From Moraxella sp. (lineage in GTDB: Bacteria > Pseudomonadota > Gammaproteobacteria > Pseudomonadales > Moraxellaceae): DNA of 64,000 nucleotides. Of this stretch, positions 17,593-26,544 are shown piece by piece. The stretch lies in contig JAUNDZ010000002.1 in NCBI GenBank assembly GCA_030525825.1, forward strand, positions 45,363-109,362, read 5' to 3'. The notes under the pieces are model-generated. The model saw nothing but the letters and a program-made list of their open reading frames with translations. It did not search any database and was not told the origin of the DNA. Each line of letters begins with the position of its first letter. Positions within the stretch are counted from its first letter, which is position 1. The position numbers and the translations under genes were made by a program.

Positions 17593-18411
17593 ATGGCAAT
17601 CGTACAACAAATCAACGACACCACATGGATTAACGAGTTTGGCGGGTTGGTCTCCAACGAAGGACACGCCAGCGATGAAATCATGATAAAAATCAGCGAT
17701 GTCTCCAAGTGGTATGGTAATTTTCAAGTCTTGACCGACTGCACCGCTCATGTGCATAAAGGCGATGTGGTGGTGGTCTGCGGTCCATCTGGCTCTGGCA
17801 AATCAACTTTGATTAAAACCGTCAATGGACTTGAGCCATTCCAAAAAGGCACGATTCACATCGGTGATACTTCGGTGGGTGATAAGGCGACCGACCTTGC
17901 CAAACTGCGTAGCCGTGTGGGCATGGTGTTTCAGCATTTTGAGCTGTTTCCACACTTATCCATCAAAGAGAACTTAACCATCGCCCAAATCAAGGTGCTG
18001 GGGCGTTCTGAGAGTGAAGCGACCAAAAAAGGCTTGGCGTATCTTGACCGTGTGGGGCTGTCTGCTCATGCAAACAAATACCCTGCCGAACTGTCTGGCG
18101 GTCAGCAGCAACGAGTGGCGATTGCCCGTGCCTTGTCAATGGATCCTGTCGCCATGCTTTTTGACGAGCCGACATCCGCCCTTGACCCTGAGATGATTCA
18201 AGAAGTGCTTGATGTCATGGTGAGTCTTGCTCGTGATGGTATGACCATGATGTGTGTTACGCATGAGATGGGTTTTGCTCGTCAGGTGGCGAACCGCATC
18301 ATCTTTATGGATGGTGGTCATGTGGTAGAGAATTGTAGTCGTGATGAGTTTTTTGGTGGGGCAAGAAGTGAGCGAGCTCAGTCGTTCTTATCCAAGATTT
18401 TAAACCACTAG
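17593..18411 (+). CDS. gltL: Glutamate/aspartate ABC transporter ATPase GltL
   Basis: Powers the GltIJK importer. It has Walker A GPSGSGKST, the Q-loop (VFQHFELFPHL), the signature LSGGQQQRVAIARAL, Walker B AMLFDEPTSALDPE and the H-loop VTHEMGFAR. The family normally begins at MIKISDVSKWYG; here that sits at residue 31. The start at 17593 has a clear AAAGGA site 7 bp upstream, so a 30-residue N-terminal extension seems real, although an internal start at 17683 cannot be excluded. A strong terminator closes the operon. Confidence 0.94.
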   Translation: MAIVQQINDTTWINEFGGLVSNEGHASDEIMIKISDVSKWYGNFQVLTDCTAHVHKGDVVVVCGPSGSGKSTLIKTVNGLEPFQKGTIHIGDTSVGDKATDLAKLRSRVGMVFQHFELFPHLSIKENLTIAQIKVLGRSESEATKKGLAYLDRVGLSAHANKYPAELSGGQQQRVAIARALSMDPVAMLFDEPTSALDPEMIQEVLDVMVSLARDGMTMMCVTHEMGFARQVANRIIFMDGGHVVENCSRDEFFGGARSERAQSFLSKILNH

Positions 18412-18429
18412 ATTTGTAATCGTCAGCAT

Positions 18430-18455
18430 AAAACCGCCCATTTGGGCGGTTTTTT
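18430..18455 (+). terminator. Terminator of the glt operon
   Basis: AAAACCGCCCA and TGGGCGGTTTTTT form an 11-bp stem with a very short loop, followed by a T-run, 18 bp after gltL. Confidence 0.85.
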
Positions 18456-18534
18456 ATGGTAAATTTTTCCAAAAAGTTTTAAAATAACGACTTTAACTGA
18501 TTTTATTTTATCTATTATTTTTTGAGAATGCGTC

Positions 18535-19533
18535 ATGTCCGTCTATACCCACCTATCTGATGATGAATTTTTTGCGTTTTGCGGTTTGTTTGGTTTGACC
18601 TTTAAAAGTGCTACCCCCATCACCCAAGGCATCAAAAATTCCAACTGGTTTATCCAAATTGCCGACGACAAGGACGGTGCGACCAGCCATGTCTTTACGC
18701 TGTTTGAAGAGCGTGTGCCTGATGACATCATCAAGATGGCAACCGTCATGCACGCCCTAAAAGACAAGCTCCCCATCGCTGCTCCACTTGTTAAGCTGAC
18801 CGCCAAAGGTGATGACATCGGCTCTGACTGCGTCATGCGATACGAAAACAAGGCGATTTTGGTCGTGCCAAAGCTAGAAGGCAAGCACCCCACCAGTACC
18901 GATGAGATGATGTGTCATGAGATGGGCAAGGCACTGGCAATCTTACACAAGACCTTACAGACCCTAGAACCTGCCGAAAAATACGGTGTGCCACTCTACG
19001 ACTGGGCAAGGGTCAAGGCTCGTGAGACCGCCTATATGCCGACCGATGAAGCAAAACTCATGAACGACATCTGGACGGCATACGCCAATCTACCCACCGA
19101 CCTACCCAAAGGGCTTTGTCATTTGGATATGTTTACCGATAACACTTTGTGGGATTTTTCAGGTGATACACCACGCCTGACGGGGCTACTTGACTTTACC
19201 GAAGTGTCGGTGGAGCATTATTTGATGGACATTGCCATCACCATCAATGATTTTTGTACCACTTGGGGTAATGCCAGTGATGGCGAGAGTGTCTATTTTG
19301 ACGAAAAGAAAAAAACCGCTCTTATCGCAGGCTATCAAAGTGTTCGTCCTTTGACGGCTGATGAGCAAGATGCTTTGCCAATCATGCTGGCTTATGCGGC
19401 GACGATTTTTTGGCTACTTCGCCTCAATGTCATTTATTACAATCGTGAACAAGGACGAACAGGCGATGATATTATGGTCAAAAACCCTGATTTGATGAAA
19501 CGGTTGGCGAGTTATCATTGGTCAAGGGTCTAA
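18535..19533 (+). CDS. thrB: Homoserine kinase (aminoglycoside phosphotransferase-like type)
   Basis: Phosphorylates homoserine in threonine synthesis. It belongs to the ThrB class built on the APH/choline-kinase fold, not the GHMP class of E. coli. The N-terminus follows the family (SVYTHLSDDEFFAFCGLFGL, then the I-x-x-G-I-K-N-S-N-W-F stretch). The catalytic loop is CHLDMFTDNTLW (about 199-210) and the metal-binding Asp is in GLLDFTEVS. The length of 332 is normal for this class. The M.HhaI-like methylase gene starts 3 bp after its stop, so the R-M genes may be read from the thrB transcript. Confidence 0.9.
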   Translation: MSVYTHLSDDEFFAFCGLFGLTFKSATPITQGIKNSNWFIQIADDKDGATSHVFTLFEERVPDDIIKMATVMHALKDKLPIAAPLVKLTAKGDDIGSDCVMRYENKAILVVPKLEGKHPTSTDEMMCHEMGKALAILHKTLQTLEPAEKYGVPLYDWARVKARETAYMPTDEAKLMNDIWTAYANLPTDLPKGLCHLDMFTDNTLWDFSGDTPRLTGLLDFTEVSVEHYLMDIAITINDFCTTWGNASDGESVYFDEKKKTALIAGYQSVRPLTADEQDALPIMLAYAATIFWLLRLNVIYYNREQGRTGDDIMVKNPDLMKRLASYHWSRV

Positions 19534-19536
19534 CCC

Positions 19537-20493
19537 ATGAACCTTGACCAAAGCACCTTTATTGATTTATTTGCAGGGATTGGTGGATTTCATCAAGCCC
19601 TAAGTCATTTTGGGGCAAAATGCGTCTTTGCCAGCGAAATTGACAAACACGCAAGTGATACTTATTATGACAATTATCATATTGCCCCATTTGGCGACAT
19701 TACCAAAATTGATGAAAAAGAAATTCCTGCTCACGATATTTTGTGTGCAGGATTTCCTTGCCAAGCCTTTTCCATTTCTGGCAAACAAAAAGGCTTTGAT
19801 GATGTGCGTGGGACATTATTTTTTGACATTGTACGAATTGCAAAACATCATCAGCCCAAAATTATCTTATTGGAAAATGTCAAAAATCTTGCCAAACACG
19901 ATAATGGCAACACCTTAAAAGTCATTTTATCCCATTTAAATGAATTGGGTTATACCGTTTATTATCAAGTCTTAAACGCTTCTTATTTTGGCGTACCACA
20001 AAATAGAGAAAGGATTTATATTATTGGCTTTCATCATTCTTTAAATCGTCCAGCATTTTCTTTTCCAAATGGCGACAATCAGCCCGTCTGTGTGGCGGAT
20101 ATTTTAGAAAACAACCCCAATATAGAACCCATTCAAAGAGATGATGTCATTTTTAAAAACAATTATCAAGCCAGTTTTGATAATAATGGCAATAAAATAC
20201 TGCCGAATAGCCCCATTCAAATTGGTATTGTTGGCAAAGGCGGTCAAGGCGAGCGCATTTATCATACAGATGGACACGCCATTACGCTATCAGCACACGG
20301 TGGGGGCATTGGCTCAAAAACAGGATTGTATTATATAAATGACCAAATTCGTAAACTGACCCCAAGAGAATGTGCCAGACTACAAGGCTTTCCTGAAAAT
20401 TTTCAAATCAACCCAAGAGATGCCCAAGCCTATAAGCAGTTTGGCAATAGTATCGCAATTCCCGTTTTAAAAGCCATTTTACAACAAATTTAG
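19537..20493 (+). CDS. M.HhaI-like DNA (cytosine-5) methyltransferase, predicted GCGC
   Basis: Modifies cytosine C5; by similarity the target is GCGC. The 318 residues track M.HhaI over the full length: motif I FIDLFAGIGGF (8-18), motif IV AGFPCQAFSISGKQKGF with catalytic Cys75, ENVKN (Glu113), PQNRERIY, and motif X QFGNSIAI. In the target-recognition region GKGGQGERIY...AITLSAHGGG, the residues that I recall M.HhaI using to read GCGC are present (Gln237, Arg240, Thr250, Ser252, Gly257); Tyr254 is replaced by His. It starts 3 bp after thrB and ends 9 bp before the nuclease gene. AT-rich codons suggest transfer. Confidence 0.93.
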   Translation: MNLDQSTFIDLFAGIGGFHQALSHFGAKCVFASEIDKHASDTYYDNYHIAPFGDITKIDEKEIPAHDILCAGFPCQAFSISGKQKGFDDVRGTLFFDIVRIAKHHQPKIILLENVKNLAKHDNGNTLKVILSHLNELGYTVYYQVLNASYFGVPQNRERIYIIGFHHSLNRPAFSFPNGDNQPVCVADILENNPNIEPIQRDDVIFKNNYQASFDNNGNKILPNSPIQIGIVGKGGQGERIYHTDGHAITLSAHGGGIGSKTGLYYINDQIRKLTPRECARLQGFPENFQINPRDAQAYKQFGNSIAIPVLKAILQQI

Positions 20494-20502
20494 GAAAATT
20501 TT

Positions 20503-21333
20503 ATGACAACGCATTTTAACGCACAACAACAATTAGGCTCAATGACTGCCAAAGGGGGATTTGACAATGAAAAATCAGTGGTGGATAAATTCAATCATTA
20601 TCAAACCGACCAAGACGCACAACATTGGTTATCACTGATGGGTTATTCTTGTGAAAGCATACAGCAATTACACGCCATACAAATTCCCACACGATTAAAT
20701 AAAAAGAATATGGCAAATTTTGGGATTGGTAGCGAGCAATTTGACTTTACCCAAAAATACAAAAAAGCTGACATTCAAATTCAATTAACCATTACGGTCA
20801 ATGATATTATTTATCGTGAAAATATTTCTTTAAAAAAAGCAGATTTGTCCGCCAATTTTAATCAAATTGACAAACGAGCGGTATCCACCTACCAAGAAAT
20901 GTGGGGGTTTGATGATAATATTGCCACCACCTTAAAAAAGTTTACAGGTGAGATTGTTCCAACTGATGATGAAGTCATTCATCTAAAAGATAAAAGACGC
21001 TGGTATTTGACCGAATTACCCAGTGATGAAGTAGAAGCTCTTATCAGTTTTTTAAATGACAACAAATATCTTATCATCAGCGATGTCATTAAAGGTCGTG
21101 GTATGCTTTGTGCCGAATGGTTTTTGGTCAGTAAATTTAACCAAGATGGTACGATAGACTATTGCCTAAATAATATCAATGAAGTCATCAACTTTTATGC
21201 ACAAGGTGAAGTGGCATTAAGCAGGCAAGGTGGTTTGGTTATTGGCAGACTGACCGCACAGCGTAAGGGTGGTACGCCTGACCCCACATCACTGCAATTT
21301 AAAATTAAGCCTTTGGATATTTTTAAAAAGTAA
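20503..21333 (+). CDS. HinP1I-like Type II restriction endonuclease, predicted GCGC
   Basis: Probable partner nuclease of the preceding methylase. The 276 residues match what I recall of R.HinP1I (G^CGC) over long stretches: FNQIDK...YQEMWGFDDN (119-139), FTGE (147-150), KDKRRWYLTEL (162-172), KGRGMLCAEWFLV (197-209), NNINEV, and QRKGG...LQFKI. The putative PD-(D/E)XK core is Asp90 in KKADIQIQ and ISLKK (108-112). HinP1I has Gln two residues before the catalytic Lys; here that residue appears to be Ser109, which may alter metal binding. The N-terminus is about 20 residues longer. It is not related to R.HhaI itself. Confidence 0.88.
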   Translation: MTTHFNAQQQLGSMTAKGGFDNEKSVVDKFNHYQTDQDAQHWLSLMGYSCESIQQLHAIQIPTRLNKKNMANFGIGSEQFDFTQKYKKADIQIQLTITVNDIIYRENISLKKADLSANFNQIDKRAVSTYQEMWGFDDNIATTLKKFTGEIVPTDDEVIHLKDKRRWYLTELPSDEVEALISFLNDNKYLIISDVIKGRGMLCAEWFLVSKFNQDGTIDYCLNNINEVINFYAQGEVALSRQGGLVIGRLTAQRKGGTPDPTSLQFKIKPLDIFKK

Positions 21334-21353
21334 ACAACAAGAACGAGCAAACC

Positions 21354-22241
21354 ATGTGCCAACTACTTGGAATGAACTGCAACACCCCCACCGACATTGG
21401 ATTTAGCTTTACAGGCTTTCGTCAGCGTGGGGGCTTGACCGACCATCACGAGGACGGTTTTGGGATTGCGTTTTTTGAAAAAAGCCAGTCAGGGCGTATC
21501 GGACTTCGACAGTTCCATGACAATCAGCCAAGCCACTTATCACCTGTGGCGGATTTGGTGAACAACTATCCCATCAAAGCGATGAATGTCATCGCCCATA
21601 TCCGAAAGGCAACGACAGGCGAGAACAACAACCTTGCCAACATTCACCCCTTTGTGCGAGAGGTGTGGGGCGAGCAGTGGGTGTTTGCCCACAACGGTCA
21701 AATGAGCCAAAGTTTCATCACACGCACCCAAAGACTACACACCAACGGCAACGGTGAGCATTATTCGCCTGTGGGTCAGACCGACAGCGAGCTTGCATTT
21801 TGTTATCTGTTAAACCGCCTAAAAGCCACCTTTAAAAGTCGTCCGTCTGACGAGGCACTATTTGCCTTTTTGACCGCACAATGTCGCTACTTGTCCGCCA
21901 ATGGGCTGTTTAACTGCTTGATTTCTAATGGCAACTGGCAACTGGCGTACGCTGGCAGTCTTTTGTTTTATCTGACACGCAAAGCCCCCTTTGGTGAGGC
22001 GGTACTGTCCGATGGTGAGATGAGTGTCAATTTTAATGACTTAACCACCGCCAAAGACAAAGTTACCATCATCGTAACCATACCTTTGACCCAAAACGAA
22101 AAATGGCAACAAATCGCCGTCGATGAATGCGTGGTGTTCAAAGACGGCGATGTGGTGTTTGCCGACACACCCAGCAAAAAAACTTATCTGTCCATCGAGG
22201 ACGGTATCGCACTGGCGAGGAGTGTGGGGGCGAGTGTTTAG
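21354..22241 (+). CDS. Class II glutamine amidotransferase, YafJ-like
   Basis: A stand-alone Ntn-type glutaminase domain of 295 residues. Cys2 would be the nucleophile after Met removal (MCQLLGMN). Family features are TDHHEDGFGIAFF (about 29-41), AHIRKATTGENNN (about 81-93), the NxHPF motif and FAHNGQM (114-120). E. coli YafJ belongs here, and the amide acceptor is unknown. It follows the R-M genes after 20 bp and its 3' end overlaps bioC by 4 bp from the opposite strand. G+C is back to the housekeeping level, so it is probably not part of the R-M cassette. Confidence 0.88.
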   Translation: MCQLLGMNCNTPTDIGFSFTGFRQRGGLTDHHEDGFGIAFFEKSQSGRIGLRQFHDNQPSHLSPVADLVNNYPIKAMNVIAHIRKATTGENNNLANIHPFVREVWGEQWVFAHNGQMSQSFITRTQRLHTNGNGEHYSPVGQTDSELAFCYLLNRLKATFKSRPSDEALFAFLTAQCRYLSANGLFNCLISNGNWQLAYAGSLLFYLTRKAPFGEAVLSDGEMSVNFNDLTTAKDKVTIIVTIPLTQNEKWQQIAVDECVVFKDGDVVFADTPSKKTYLSIEDGIALARSVGASV

Positions 22242-22978
22242 CGTTTTATTGCCACCACAAACAGCGTGTCATAAGTCAGCGGATAGCCTTTATCGGTGGC
22301 AAATCTGTCATAGCCTTCATAAAAGGCAGATAATGATGAGCGTGTCCACGCCTGTGTGCCTACCGACACGCCTGTGTCTTTGATGTGGCGTAAGATGTCT
22401 TTGGGGTGGTCAAAGTAGAGTATCTTTGGGTGATAGTCGGTGGCGACGACATCAAAGCCCACCACTTGTAACATCGCCTTGATGTCGGTCATGCTGTGAT
22501 AATCCAATCCCACGCTTGTCAGTGCCTTAATCTCTTTTAAGTTGTCCTGCCCAAAACTGCTAAACGCAAGTACACCGCTATCAGGTAAAGCATGATAAAT
22601 ATGAGACAACAGGCGTGGCAAATCCTTTATCCATTGTAGTGCCGAGCTTGACAGCACCATGTCCACGCTGGGCAAATCAAGGCTCTCTATATCGCCAATC
22701 AATCGCTTGGCTTGATGGTGTTGTGTGCCAAAGTCGTACAAGTCGTTTAAATACAGCTCATCAAGTTGCCATCGTTTTGTATAAATAGCCGTCAAATTAC
22801 CCACACCACAGCCGATTTCTAGCACACGCTTTGGGTGGGCGTTTGGCAGGTGTGTCGCTATCAGCTTCATCAGATGATGGCACATCGCTTGTTGGACGAT
22901 GGCGGATTTGGCGTAGGTGGGGTGGGCTTTGGCGAAGTTTTGGGCGACCTTATCGGTGTCGATGTGGTGATTTATCAT
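22238..22978 (-). CDS. bioC: Malonyl-ACP O-methyltransferase
   Basis: Methylates malonyl-ACP with SAM so that fatty acid synthase can build the pimeloyl chain of biotin. The 246-residue protein has the opening DTDKVAQNFAKAHPTY, SAM motif I VLEIGCGVGNLT, and the DMVLSSSALQWI segment typical of BioC. I placed the start at 22978, where the ATG overlaps the bioF stop (ATGA). A longer frame exists upstream but lies inside bioF. The partner esterase BioH is not seen here. Next to bioF, the assignment is strong. Confidence 0.9.
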   Translation of the reverse strand: MINHHIDTDKVAQNFAKAHPTYAKSAIVQQAMCHHLMKLIATHLPNAHPKRVLEIGCGVGNLTAIYTKRWQLDELYLNDLYDFGTQHHQAKRLIGDIESLDLPSVDMVLSSSALQWIKDLPRLLSHIYHALPDSGVLAFSSFGQDNLKEIKALTSVGLDYHSMTDIKAMLQVVGFDVVATDYHPKILYFDHPKDILRHIKDTGVSVGTQAWTRSSLSAFYEGYDRFATDKGYPLTYDTLFVVAIKR

Positions 22979-24108
22979 CTCACAGCACTCAGTACGGCGA
23001 TAAACGCATCGATCTGCTCCCTTGTGATGTCTGCCGTCAGACACACACGCAGACGAGCCGTCCCCACAGGCACGGTGGGCGGTCTGATGGGTAATACATA
23101 AAAGCCCTGTGCCTGCAACTGTGTGGCAAGATGAACCGCCTTGTCATTACTGCCCACGATGATGGGAATGATGGGGCTTGCCGATGGGCAGTCATAGCCT
23201 AAGTTTTTGATTTTATTTATCAAATATTCAGCATGATGTAAAAGATGGGTGCGTTTATCGGTAAAGTCTGCCGACTTTGACAGCACAAAATTTGACCATA
23301 AGGCATTAACAGGCGGTAGGTTGGTGCTAAATATGAGCGGTCGCATGGTATTTATCAGCACTTTTTTGATAATATCATCACAGATAATAAATCCGCCCAT
23401 ACTCGCCCACGCCTTGCCAAATGTCCCCACCAAAAAATCAATCTGCCCCATCACGCCCTGACTTTCTGCCACGCCAAGCCCACGCCTGCCAAACACGCCC
23501 ACGCCGTGAGCTTCGTCCACATAAAGCGACACATTATCGTACAGACACTTTAAGGCAACCAAAGCGGTCAAATCCGTAACATCGCCGTCCATGCTAAACA
23601 CACTTTCGGTCATGATGATGATGTGCCGATACTGAGCGTGGTGCTTATCAAGCAGGTCGTGCAGTTGCCCCAAATCCTGATGACGATAGCGATAAAACTT
23701 CGCCCCAGATAGACGTATGCCATCGATGAGACTGGCGTGTATGTATTTGTCCGCCAAGATGAGCGTCTTATCATCAGCCAGTGCAGGCAAAATACCGATG
23801 TTCATGTGATAGCCACTATTAAATACCAGTGCCTCTCGCCCATAGGCTTGGCTTAGGGTGTGTTCTAAGGCTTCATGGGCGGTAAAATTACCCGTCAGTA
23901 GCCGTGATGATGACGAGCCAAATTTAAAATCGCTGTGGTGCTGATAACATCGCAAAAACTCATCTTTTAAAGAGATGTCATTTGATAGCCCCAGATAATC
24001 ATTACTGGATAGATTAACTAAATCGCTCTGTGGACGAAAACTGCGGACGCTTTCTTTTTGGTGCAAGGTGGTCAGTAGGTCGTGGTAGGGGGTGAATTTG
24101 TCGGTCAT
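22975..24108 (-). CDS. bioF: 8-amino-7-oxononanoate synthase
   Basis: PLP enzyme joining pimeloyl-ACP and alanine in biotin synthesis. The 377 residues include VNLSSNDYLGLSND, the SSSSRLLTG segment, NSGYHMNIGIL, the aspartate motif YVDEAHGVGVFG and the PLP lysine in VGTFGKAWASMGGF. It leads a two-gene unit with bioC by a 4-bp overlap. It is divergent from the fepA gene, with a 177-bp intergenic region. Confidence 0.94.
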   Translation of the reverse strand: MTDKFTPYHDLLTTLHQKESVRSFRPQSDLVNLSSNDYLGLSNDISLKDEFLRCYQHHSDFKFGSSSSRLLTGNFTAHEALEHTLSQAYGREALVFNSGYHMNIGILPALADDKTLILADKYIHASLIDGIRLSGAKFYRYRHQDLGQLHDLLDKHHAQYRHIIIMTESVFSMDGDVTDLTALVALKCLYDNVSLYVDEAHGVGVFGRRGLGVAESQGVMGQIDFLVGTFGKAWASMGGFIICDDIIKKVLINTMRPLIFSTNLPPVNALWSNFVLSKSADFTDKRTHLLHHAEYLINKIKNLGYDCPSASPIIPIIVGSNDKAVHLATQLQAQGFYVLPIRPPTVPVGTARLRVCLTADITREQIDAFIAVLSAVR

Positions 24109-24190
24109 GGCTTAGTCCTTTTTGTTTTTTGGGCTATCTTAGAAAATGCGGCAGATAAAAGCAAGAACAACCGCTTAAAAATTTTTAAAA

Positions 24191-24209
24191 ATTATTGATA
24201 ATAAGAATG
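24191..24209. promoter_or_regulatory. Candidate Fur box upstream of fepA
   Basis: ATTATTGATAATAAGAATG contains one perfect GATAAT hexamer flanked by looser AT-rich hexamers and lies 7 bp upstream of the predicted -35. The match is modest, but function and position support it. Confidence 0.35.
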
Positions 24210-24216
24210 TTTATAA

Positions 24217-24245
24217 TTTACATTATTGAAAATTATCAGTATAAT
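24217..24245 (+). promoter_or_regulatory. Probable fepA promoter
   Basis: TTTACA (24217-24222) and TATAAT (24240-24245) are separated by 17 bp, 40 bp before the fepA start. Confidence 0.55.
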
Positions 24246-24285
24246 TATTTCACATCACTGTATTTACTAAATAAGGACAAAACCC

Positions 24286-26544
24286 ATGCCACAGTTTCGC
24301 CCAAAAGCATTATCCGTCTGCCTGTTATCATTCATGAGTATGACAGCAATGGCACAGACCCAAGCCGTCAGCGATGACGATCTGCCAAGTGTTGAGCTAG
24401 AACACATGGTCATCACCGCCCAAAGGCAAGTCAAGCAGTCGCTTGGTGTGTCAAACATCAGCGAGGGCGACCTTGAACGCACGCCTGTTGCCAGCGACAT
24501 CTCAGAAATCGTGCGAAAAATGCCGGGGGTGAACCTAACAGGAAACTCGGCAACAGGTCAGCGTGGCAACCAGCGGCAGATTGACATTCGAGGCATGGGT
24601 CCTGAAAATACGCTCATCTTAGTGGATGGTAAACCAATAACATCACGCAATAGCGTGCGTTATGGCTGGCGTGGCGAGCGTGATACTCGTGGCGACTCGC
24701 AGTGGGTGCCAGCAGGAGCCATTCAGAGTATTGAGGTTATTAGAGGTCCTGCCGCCGCCCGTTATGGCAGTGGGGCGATGGGTGGGGTGGTGAACATCAT
24801 CACCAAAAAAACCACCGAGGGTCTGCATGGCTCTGTTGAGCTGTACACTAATCAGCCAGAGGACAGTCAAGAGGGCGACAGTCGGCGTATCAGTGCCAAT
24901 CTTAGTGGCTCACTGACCGATAAGCTGGGTGTGCGTCTTTATGGTAATTTTAACAAAACACAGATGGACGACCCCAACATCAATCCTTTGGTGCGTTATT
25001 ATAATGCCAATGGCACTTATTATATGGCACGAGCGGCAGGGCGTGAGGGCGTGGAAAATAAAGATGCAGGCATACGCCTAAGCTATGAAATAAACCCTAA
25101 GCACACGCTTAATTTTGATGCCACTTATGGTCGTCAGAGCAATGAATATGCAGGCGACACACAGCACTCCAACCGTGATGCGACTTTGACAGACCCAACT
25201 TCTGCCCAAAATGCCAGCAATGCACTTCTTAACTCTCTTTTGGGCAGTCAGACCAACATCATGCGTCGTGATGGCTATGCACTAAGCTATGATGGCGAAT
25301 TTGATTGGGGCGATGTCAGCTTGACCGCTCAATATGACAAAACCAAAAACACTCGTCTGAACGAAGGTTTGGCAGGCGGTCCTGAGGGGGTAATTACCAG
25401 CTTGGCATTTGAAGATACCAAACTTGACACCAAAAGACTGCACGGTGAGCTGACTTTGCCTTTGATGGTGGGTGTGCCACAGAAGCTCACATTGGGGGCA
25501 GAATATGTGCATGATAAGCTCATAGACACCGCCAACACCGATGAGGGTACAGCCACAGGCACGGACAGACGAGCGATATTTGCCGACTACTACACCTCTG
25601 GCGACAGAAGCAAGATGACCTCACGCATTGCCTCTGTCTATGCAGAGGATAATTTGCAGCTTTCAGATAATACCAATTTGGTGCTATCGGCTCGTTACGA
25701 CCACCACAATAAATCAGGCGGTAATTTTAGCCCAGCATTAAACCTCACTCACAAGCTCAATGACGCTTGGACAGTAAAAGCAGGCGTGGCTCGTGCGTAT
25801 AAAGCACCCAATTTGTATCAAAATTCAAGCGGCTATCTGCTCTACACTCGTGGTCAGGGGTGCCCTGTCTATCTGGGTAACAGATTCCGCTGTATCTTGC
25901 AGGGCAATGATGATCTAAAACCAGAAACCTCACTCAACACCGAGCTTGGCGTACAATACAAACAAGACAACATGAATGCCAGCTTAACTTATTTTCATAA
26001 TGATTATAAAGATAAGATTGTGGCAGGCAGTGCGGTACATGACACAACAGTCATTGGGGCGGACACTTATCGTCTGCTAAAATGGGAAAATACCCCACAG
26101 GCGACCATATCAGGCTTGGAGGGCAGCATCACATGGGCAAAGGATAAGGCACGCTGGACCAATAACATCACTTATATGATGAAGTCGGTGGACAAACAGA
26201 CAGGCGACCCGTTATCACTAGTGCCAAATTATACATGGAACTCTGTCTTTGGCTATGATTTTAATGATGATTGGGACATGAATGTGGTATTTACGCAGTA
26301 TGGTCGTCAAAAGGTACGCCGCAATGCCCAAAATGTCATCGAAGTCGGTCAGCTAAACGGACCTGATGTACGCAGTTATAATACCGTCTCTGTCAATGCA
26401 GGCTATCGTTTTAATGACAATCTACAAGGTCGTATTGGGGTGAATAACTTGTTTGACAAGCAGCTGCTGCGTGATAACAGCATTAACCAAACCTATAATG
26501 AGACAGGGCGTGCGTATTTTGCCAGTTTAAAATATGAGTTTTAA
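24286..26544 (+). CDS. fepA: TonB-dependent ferric catecholate siderophore receptor, FepA type
   Basis: Outer membrane receptor importing ferric enterobactin-like siderophores with TonB energy. A signal peptide ends near AMA-QTQ (about 23). The plug domain (about 45-175) carries FepA hallmarks: QIDIRGMGPENTLILVDGKP, SVRYGWRGERDTRGD and VIRGPAAARYGSGAMGGVVN. The beta-barrel follows and ends in the usual aromatic residue (Phe752). Two Cys in a barrel loop (GCPVYLGNRFRC) match the disulfide loop of FepA relatives. The esterase gene overlaps its end by 11 bp. Exact ligand, enterobactin or another catecholate, is inference. Confidence 0.9.
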   Translation: MPQFRPKALSVCLLSFMSMTAMAQTQAVSDDDLPSVELEHMVITAQRQVKQSLGVSNISEGDLERTPVASDISEIVRKMPGVNLTGNSATGQRGNQRQIDIRGMGPENTLILVDGKPITSRNSVRYGWRGERDTRGDSQWVPAGAIQSIEVIRGPAAARYGSGAMGGVVNIITKKTTEGLHGSVELYTNQPEDSQEGDSRRISANLSGSLTDKLGVRLYGNFNKTQMDDPNINPLVRYYNANGTYYMARAAGREGVENKDAGIRLSYEINPKHTLNFDATYGRQSNEYAGDTQHSNRDATLTDPTSAQNASNALLNSLLGSQTNIMRRDGYALSYDGEFDWGDVSLTAQYDKTKNTRLNEGLAGGPEGVITSLAFEDTKLDTKRLHGELTLPLMVGVPQKLTLGAEYVHDKLIDTANTDEGTATGTDRRAIFADYYTSGDRSKMTSRIASVYAEDNLQLSDNTNLVLSARYDHHNKSGGNFSPALNLTHKLNDAWTVKAGVARAYKAPNLYQNSSGYLLYTRGQGCPVYLGNRFRCILQGNDDLKPETSLNTELGVQYKQDNMNASLTYFHNDYKDKIVAGSAVHDTTVIGADTYRLLKWENTPQATISGLEGSITWAKDKARWTNNITYMMKSVDKQTGDPLSLVPNYTWNSVFGYDFNDDWDMNVVFTQYGRQKVRRNAQNVIEVGQLNGPDVRSYNTVSVNAGYRFNDNLQGRIGVNNLFDKQLLRDNSINQTYNETGRAYFASLKYEF

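Noticed and set aside
458-21333. A single large defence island from the first to the second R-M system
   Set aside because: The genes in between are housekeeping or transport genes with normal composition; the two R-M blocks appear to be separate insertions.
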